A stretch of DNA of 10,325 nt, from NCBI RefSeq assembly GCF_001642475.1, contig NW_019174164.1, positions 1 through 10,325 on the forward strand. The letters are read 5' to 3'. A program made the position numbers and the translations under genes. The notes beneath the pieces are model-generated. The model had not been told where the DNA came from. It searched no databases and saw only the letters and a program-made list of their open reading frames with translations. The stretch's first letter is position 1, and each line of letters opens with the position of its first letter. Below are positions 6,376 through 10,325 of the stretch, in pieces. Source of the DNA: Fonsecaea monophora. Taxonomy: Eukaryota; Ascomycota; Eurotiomycetes; Chaetothyriales; Herpotrichiellaceae.

Positions 6376-8511
6376 CAGTTCATTGCCAATAGCCCTCGCA
6401 AGCTAGGCATCGAGTTTGGAGGGGATCAGGGCTCAGCCTGGTGGCGATGCGTGGAGGATTGTTTGCGCGTCTCAGCTCTCCCATTGTCTCACCCATATGA
6501 AGGCCATCTCAGGAGATATCTCTTTCATTGGCTCACATCGAAGAATCCAAGGGATCGTGTGTCTCGACAGGCCAAGCGTGGTCCTGCAGTGTGCATGCAG
6601 GGCGAGAATCCCTGAGTTTGAGCTCAACAAGTTGGCTAAGAGGGTACGATCGACAATTGGTACCGTGGGACTGACTCGCTTAGCTGCATCAATATAGACA
6701 GTGACCTCGTGCAGCCGGTGGCCGGTCGTCGACAAGAGGCTGATATGGGGGGAGAGGATGTAGAGCCATCGTCACTTGGGTGCATGGCGAGATCGCACGT
6801 GGCCGATCGGGGAAAGGAGCTCGTGGTTCGTGCATGGCGGCGACGATATGAAAGAGGACGTCGGCTTCACTGATGCCGGGGAGGAGAATCGAGAGGGTAG
6901 TGGGAGGGCGCACGATCCACGACAGCGACAGGGGATCGAGCAGGCCTCTTGATTTCGCTCGAAAAGGGACGTCAAGGGAGGAACTCGTGCCTCGCAGCAT
7001 AACGGGTGGCGCTAGGGTCGGCTCGAGTTGGCTCTCGGGGCAAAGCCAGCAGAGGGCAGAGAGATCGTCGTCGTGGAGGGACTTATCTTGTCGTAGGTGG
7101 GAGGAAAAGCAGCGAGGGTCGGCATCCCATCTACATACCCTCAGAAGCGGCAGAATTTACGCTCCCTAACCCGAAAGTGGTAGGCGGTCAATGGCGTAAG
7201 AAGCCGCCTTTCCAGCTCAGGTCAAGCGGGGACACTAAGGTCGAAAACGGAGCGGTAGCGACGCTGCTTTTTGCGGCCGCCTAGACAATGATTCGGTCCT
7301 CCTCACGAGCCTCCTGTCGAGACCTACTTTCGTTCCTGACGCCAATCATCGTGGTGAAAAGAACGCCGGCCCGACCGGCGTTGCACCATCCACGCCCGAC
7401 GATACGACCTTTTGCCCCCACGGAGGGTGAGTCACGGGTGCGCACTCCCCCAGCTCGCGCGAACCGGTGAGCACAGGGCGGCGTCACTCTCGTCCCGAAG
7501 AGGGGTGAGCTGACCGTGAATTTGCCACATCTTGGCATTATCGTCTTACCTTCCCTTTGCGAGCGGAAGCACATCATGGTCATCAAACCGCGTTTCGTGT
7601 CTCGCAAGCCGACGGCGTGGTATATTGGGATATTCCTCAAGGCGTCACGCAAGTCGATTTGCATAATTGGTTTCTGCGCGGCGCGTGATGGCATCTTCTA
7701 CAAATCTTCAGTATCGACCTTGGCAATTGCTATTCCCAAGCGGTCACAGATAACTCTTGTGGTAGCACCGTGAAGGATGCCTTTCGACACGCCTACCACT
7801 GGTGCCCCAATCCCTCCGATGACCCTAGAATGACCGGGGCAGCAGCTAGACTGAGCGGAACGCTGCTGATACCTGGCTCCCACAACACGGTCACAAGTGA
7901 AAGTGGTAAGTGGTAACGGTTCATGATGAGTCTTTTGCCCATGCCGACGCTAACTTCCTGGAACAGCGGCATGAGGCGCAAGATTGCTGACAGGATCACA
8001 AATTCTGCAATGTTACATACAGCATCGAAAATCGAGCGAGGCGAGGCGAGACGACCAAACCAGCGAAACCCATGGACGTCTGCTTCCCGATCCTCTACCT
8101 GCCACGGCCGCCAGTCGAATACAGAGATCGAATACACAAAGAAAACACCGCCCGTCCTGTCGTTTATCAATCGATCCCATTTGCTCCAGAACAGCATGAT
8201 ACCTCCTTTCTTTAATACATGGTATAAATGAGGGCCAAAAATCGGGTGCGGAGGTGCGGCCATACGGCGGCGCAGCCTTCAAGAGTACAAATACAATGGT
8301 CATGGCGGCCAGCAATTTTCTTCCAGCCGATAGGCGTGCTTGCTCTGCGCCGCCATGTTGTGGAAAGCATCTGGGAAAGAGAAAGCTTGAGTTGCACAAA
8401 GAACACCTCGAAAGCGCATAGACTCTGGTTCGGGACGGGTTCATGCATGGCTGGCAGCGATCCAGATGTATGTCGCAAGCCATGTGTGCCATGCTATCGT
8501 TCGTCCAGCCG
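6376..8511. other. Long intergenic region without a defensible gene
   Basis: About 2.1 kb of mostly GC-rich DNA. Many frames of 60-160 codons are open on both strands, as expected from composition, and none shows a family motif. Two minus-strand stretches are the least implausible. At 7793-8263 the frame encodes hydrophobic stretches (GGVFFVYSISVF and AEFVILSAILRLMPLF). At 7281-7949 the frame is interrupted only by TAG at 7698-7700. A GC-rich perfect inverted repeat sits at 7362-7382, and three adjacent gcgag units (gcgaggcgaggcgag) at 8036-8050. The left end should hold the promoter of the minus-strand gene at 5806-6375, and the right end the 3' UTR of the regulator. Confidence 0.5.
7362..7382. 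repeat. GC-rich perfect inverted repeat
   Basis: AACGCCGG (7362-7369) and CCGGCGTT (7375-7382) are perfect inverse complements with spacer CCCGA. With eight mostly G-C pairs, the RNA of either strand would form a stable hairpin. No U-tract follows, and eukaryotic genes do not use such terminators, so the role is unknown. Confidence 0.5.
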
Positions 8512-10303
8512 CTATGACCCAAGCCGCTTGACGCAATCCAGACAACTGAGCTCGCTTGGCGAGAGCGTATCTGTTGTTTGTGGAGTTCTGATGGCATCGC
8601 CGTCTTTCCGCCAAACCTCGGAAACCTTCGAGGCCTGCAGCATAGCGCGGACGAGGACCTGGGTCCAGGGGTCATCCAGAAAGGCGCTGGCGATCTTCTC
8701 GCCGATAAGCATTGTTGATGGCTCCCCTTCGGATGCCGATGTCGATAGTCTTGCAAGCCCCGAGATGATGCAGACCGCTTTCATTCTCATGTTCCAGAGA
8801 GTCGCGCGGAGCTTTTCCGACAATGTCAATGGCTTCATCACAAGCTCAATCCGTTCTGTCACGTCAGCCAGAAGGAGACAGGCCAGGTTCCATCGAATCC
8901 CCAGATTTATTGTGTACGAGGAATCGCAGATGCTGAGCGGATCGGAGGAGAGGCCCCCGTATCGCTTGTTCCCGTGGTTGTACACGTCCACAGCCTCGAG
9001 GATACATGTCTCAAGCTCGGATTCTGGTCGTCGTCGGAAGAGCAGAGCTTGAAGCTGCGCAACTTTGCGGAAGAGCAATGTGGTGATTGGAGCGCCTTCA
9101 GCACCCAACCGGGAATGGCAATCTATCGTCTGTCTCCCATCTGGTGTTTTGATCACTTTGACCTCCTTCATTTGCATGTTGGAGAGCTGCCATAGCCCAG
9201 AATTCTGTTCAACGTTTGCTTCCGCAGACTTCTCACCCAGAATGATTGCACAGTCTTCGTCGTGGATGAGGACTGGACGACCGTCAACTGCGGCTGAGAT
9301 CGTGTCCAGCACCAGACCGAGACTGAAGAATGATCTCAGATATTGCTGACCTGCGTTGGTGCTGATAAACCCAGCAGCTGAGCTATCTCTGCATTGTCGG
9401 ATCAACTGGTAGAGATCGGAGATACCCCGCCGAATGAATCTGTTGCCAACTTGCCGACTATCTTGACGTGGAAATGCTATTCCCGACGGCGCCTCACTGG
9501 CGAAACTCTCATCGTGCCCTGAAGACGGACGATGGATCATCCCAAGTATGAAGTTCGCCAGGATGACCTGAAAGGAAAGGATGTCGGGGCTGTTATCGAT
9601 AGCTGCTTTGGCTCTGACCCAGAATTCTGGCCGACAGCCATTATCGAATCCGTATCTCGGCTCCCACCTAGCGGACCTTGGATCAATCCCCTGACTCCCG
9701 AACGCCGCAATTGCCGTTTTCAACACGCTCCAGGCACTCTCTTGATGCCAGGACATCAAATCGGCGTCGAGCTGCTGGGCCATGTCAATCAGAGAAGGCG
9801 ACGACTTGTCTTCTTCAACTTCCGCGTCCAGGCCATCGGTGGGCCCAGAACTCAGCCTCGCAATCCACCATTTCAATGGGCCCTCAAAACGGCGCAAATA
9901 GTTCTGAAAGAGAACGCTGTGGATTCTTGACTGCGGTTGTCCGCAGGAGGGGTTGGCCGGCGGTGACCATAGTACCCTCATCGGAAAGCTCGGTTGTTCG
10001 GGACTAGGAAACATTTCCTGTGGTGAGGTGGACCTGGATCGCGCAGAAGCAGAAGCATTCTCGTTCGTACGAATGCCGAAACCTTGGAGCAGAATGTCAG
10101 CGAAGTCAATGCAACCGCCTGCGTCAATGTGGGAAGTATCGGCTGGTGTTTGATGTTCATGACCCAATACCGCTAACAGGGGACTTACGCCGAGTACATT
10201 CTTCGCCCTCTGTCGCACAATTGAAACACGGTGTGCCCAGGCTACAGTCAACGTCCCGAGTCGCGCAAGCGACGCACCTCGCCATTTTCCCTCGTTTCGG
10301 CAT
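8512..10303 (-). CDS. AlcR-like Zn2Cys6 transcription factor
   Basis: This is a nuclear fungal regulator built from two exons. Exon 1 (10303 to 10189) encodes a zinc cluster with spacing C-x2-C-x6-C-x5-C-x2-C-x6-C, using Cys codons at residues 10, 13, 20, 26, 29 and 36. Exon 2, read in the frame that is open from 10251 to the stop at 8512, encodes the body. Numbered on the longest model (581 aa), the body shows blocks that match the AlcR ethanol regulator of Aspergillus nidulans as I know it: AAIDNSPDILSFQVILANF (218-236), LGLVLDTISAAVDGRPVL (313-330) followed by HDEDCAI, LLFRKVAQLQALLFR (394-408), YNHGNKRY (426-433), WNLACLLLADV (456-466) and DDPWTQVL (528-535). It is shorter than AlcR (about 820 aa). 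The first zinc loop (ATRDVD) lacks the usual basic RxRKxK pattern, and the 16-residue loop special to AlcR is absent. The start at 10303 is the first ATG; the ATG at 10285 has a better context (A at -3, G at +4). Its targets and inducer are unknown, and the promoter is outside the window. Confidence 0.88.
10083..10188 (-). other. Intron 1 of the AlcR-like regulator, acceptor uncertain
   Basis: A GTAAGT donor (10188-10183) ends exon 1 after the first base of codon 39. Three acceptors keep the frame into exon 2. CCAG ending at 10143 gives a 46-nt intron and a 581-aa protein, with no good branch site. GCAG ending at 10119 gives 70 nt and 573 aa. CAAG ending at 10083 gives 106 nt and 561 aa, and it alone has a textbook branch site, GCTGAC, about 13 nt upstream with pyrimidine-rich bases between. 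I prefer the last. Without splicing, the zinc-cluster frame hits a stop soon after the donor. Confidence 0.6.
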
Positions 10304-10325
10304 TGGACGTCTCGTGACCGATTCT

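Noticed and set aside
8221..8228. TATAAA-like sequence on the plus strand as a promoter
   Set aside because: No plausible gene starts downstream on that strand; the regulator there is read from the opposite strand.
7793..8263. 156-codon minus-strand frame with hydrophobic stretches as a membrane protein gene
   Set aside because: It lacks a family motif, convincing splice sites or a supported start, and it follows directly after the regulator in composition-rich DNA. It is mentioned only in the region note.
8228..9052. 274-codon plus-strand open frame
   Set aside because: It lies mostly antisense to the AlcR-like regulator, whose frame has clear family blocks. The plus-strand product has no motif and looks like a mirror frame.

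Overview
The window looks like nuclear DNA of a filamentous ascomycete (Pezizomycotina). The grounds are a block of AT-rich DNA almost empty of CpA/TpG (the footprint of repeat-induced point mutation, RIP), short introns with GTAAGT donors, a Zn2Cys6 regulator whose body resembles AlcR of Aspergillus nidulans, and a tautomerase of the cis-CaaD-like type common in such fungi. The species cannot be read from the sequence.

Layout. Positions 1-240 are ordinary-composition DNA ending in a 15-bp minisatellite. Positions 241 to about 1400 are extremely RIP-mutated, and about 1400-2050 is AT-rich but less depleted. At about 2050 the composition changes sharply to gene-bearing DNA that runs to the right edge. 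This gene island carries a tautomerase gene (plus, 2761-3309, with a probable 3' intron), an intronless metallo-beta-lactamase-fold hydrolase gene (plus, 4220-5089), a probable gene for an unrecognised cysteine-containing protein (minus, 5806-6375), about 2.1 kb with no gene I can defend (6376-8511), and an AlcR-like zinc-cluster transcription factor (minus, 8512-10303). The regulator's DNA-binding domain sits on a short first exon at the very right edge, out of frame with the long second exon, so a simple ORF scan misses it.

How the genes may work together. Two small soluble enzymes (a cis-CaaD-like tautomerase/hydratase candidate and a complete MBL-fold hydrolase) lie close to a pathway-type regulator and beside RIP-mutated repeats. 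That arrangement fits a small accessory catabolic or detoxification cluster, but co-function is inference; no substrate can be deduced. The regulator's own promoter and any genes to its right lie outside the window.
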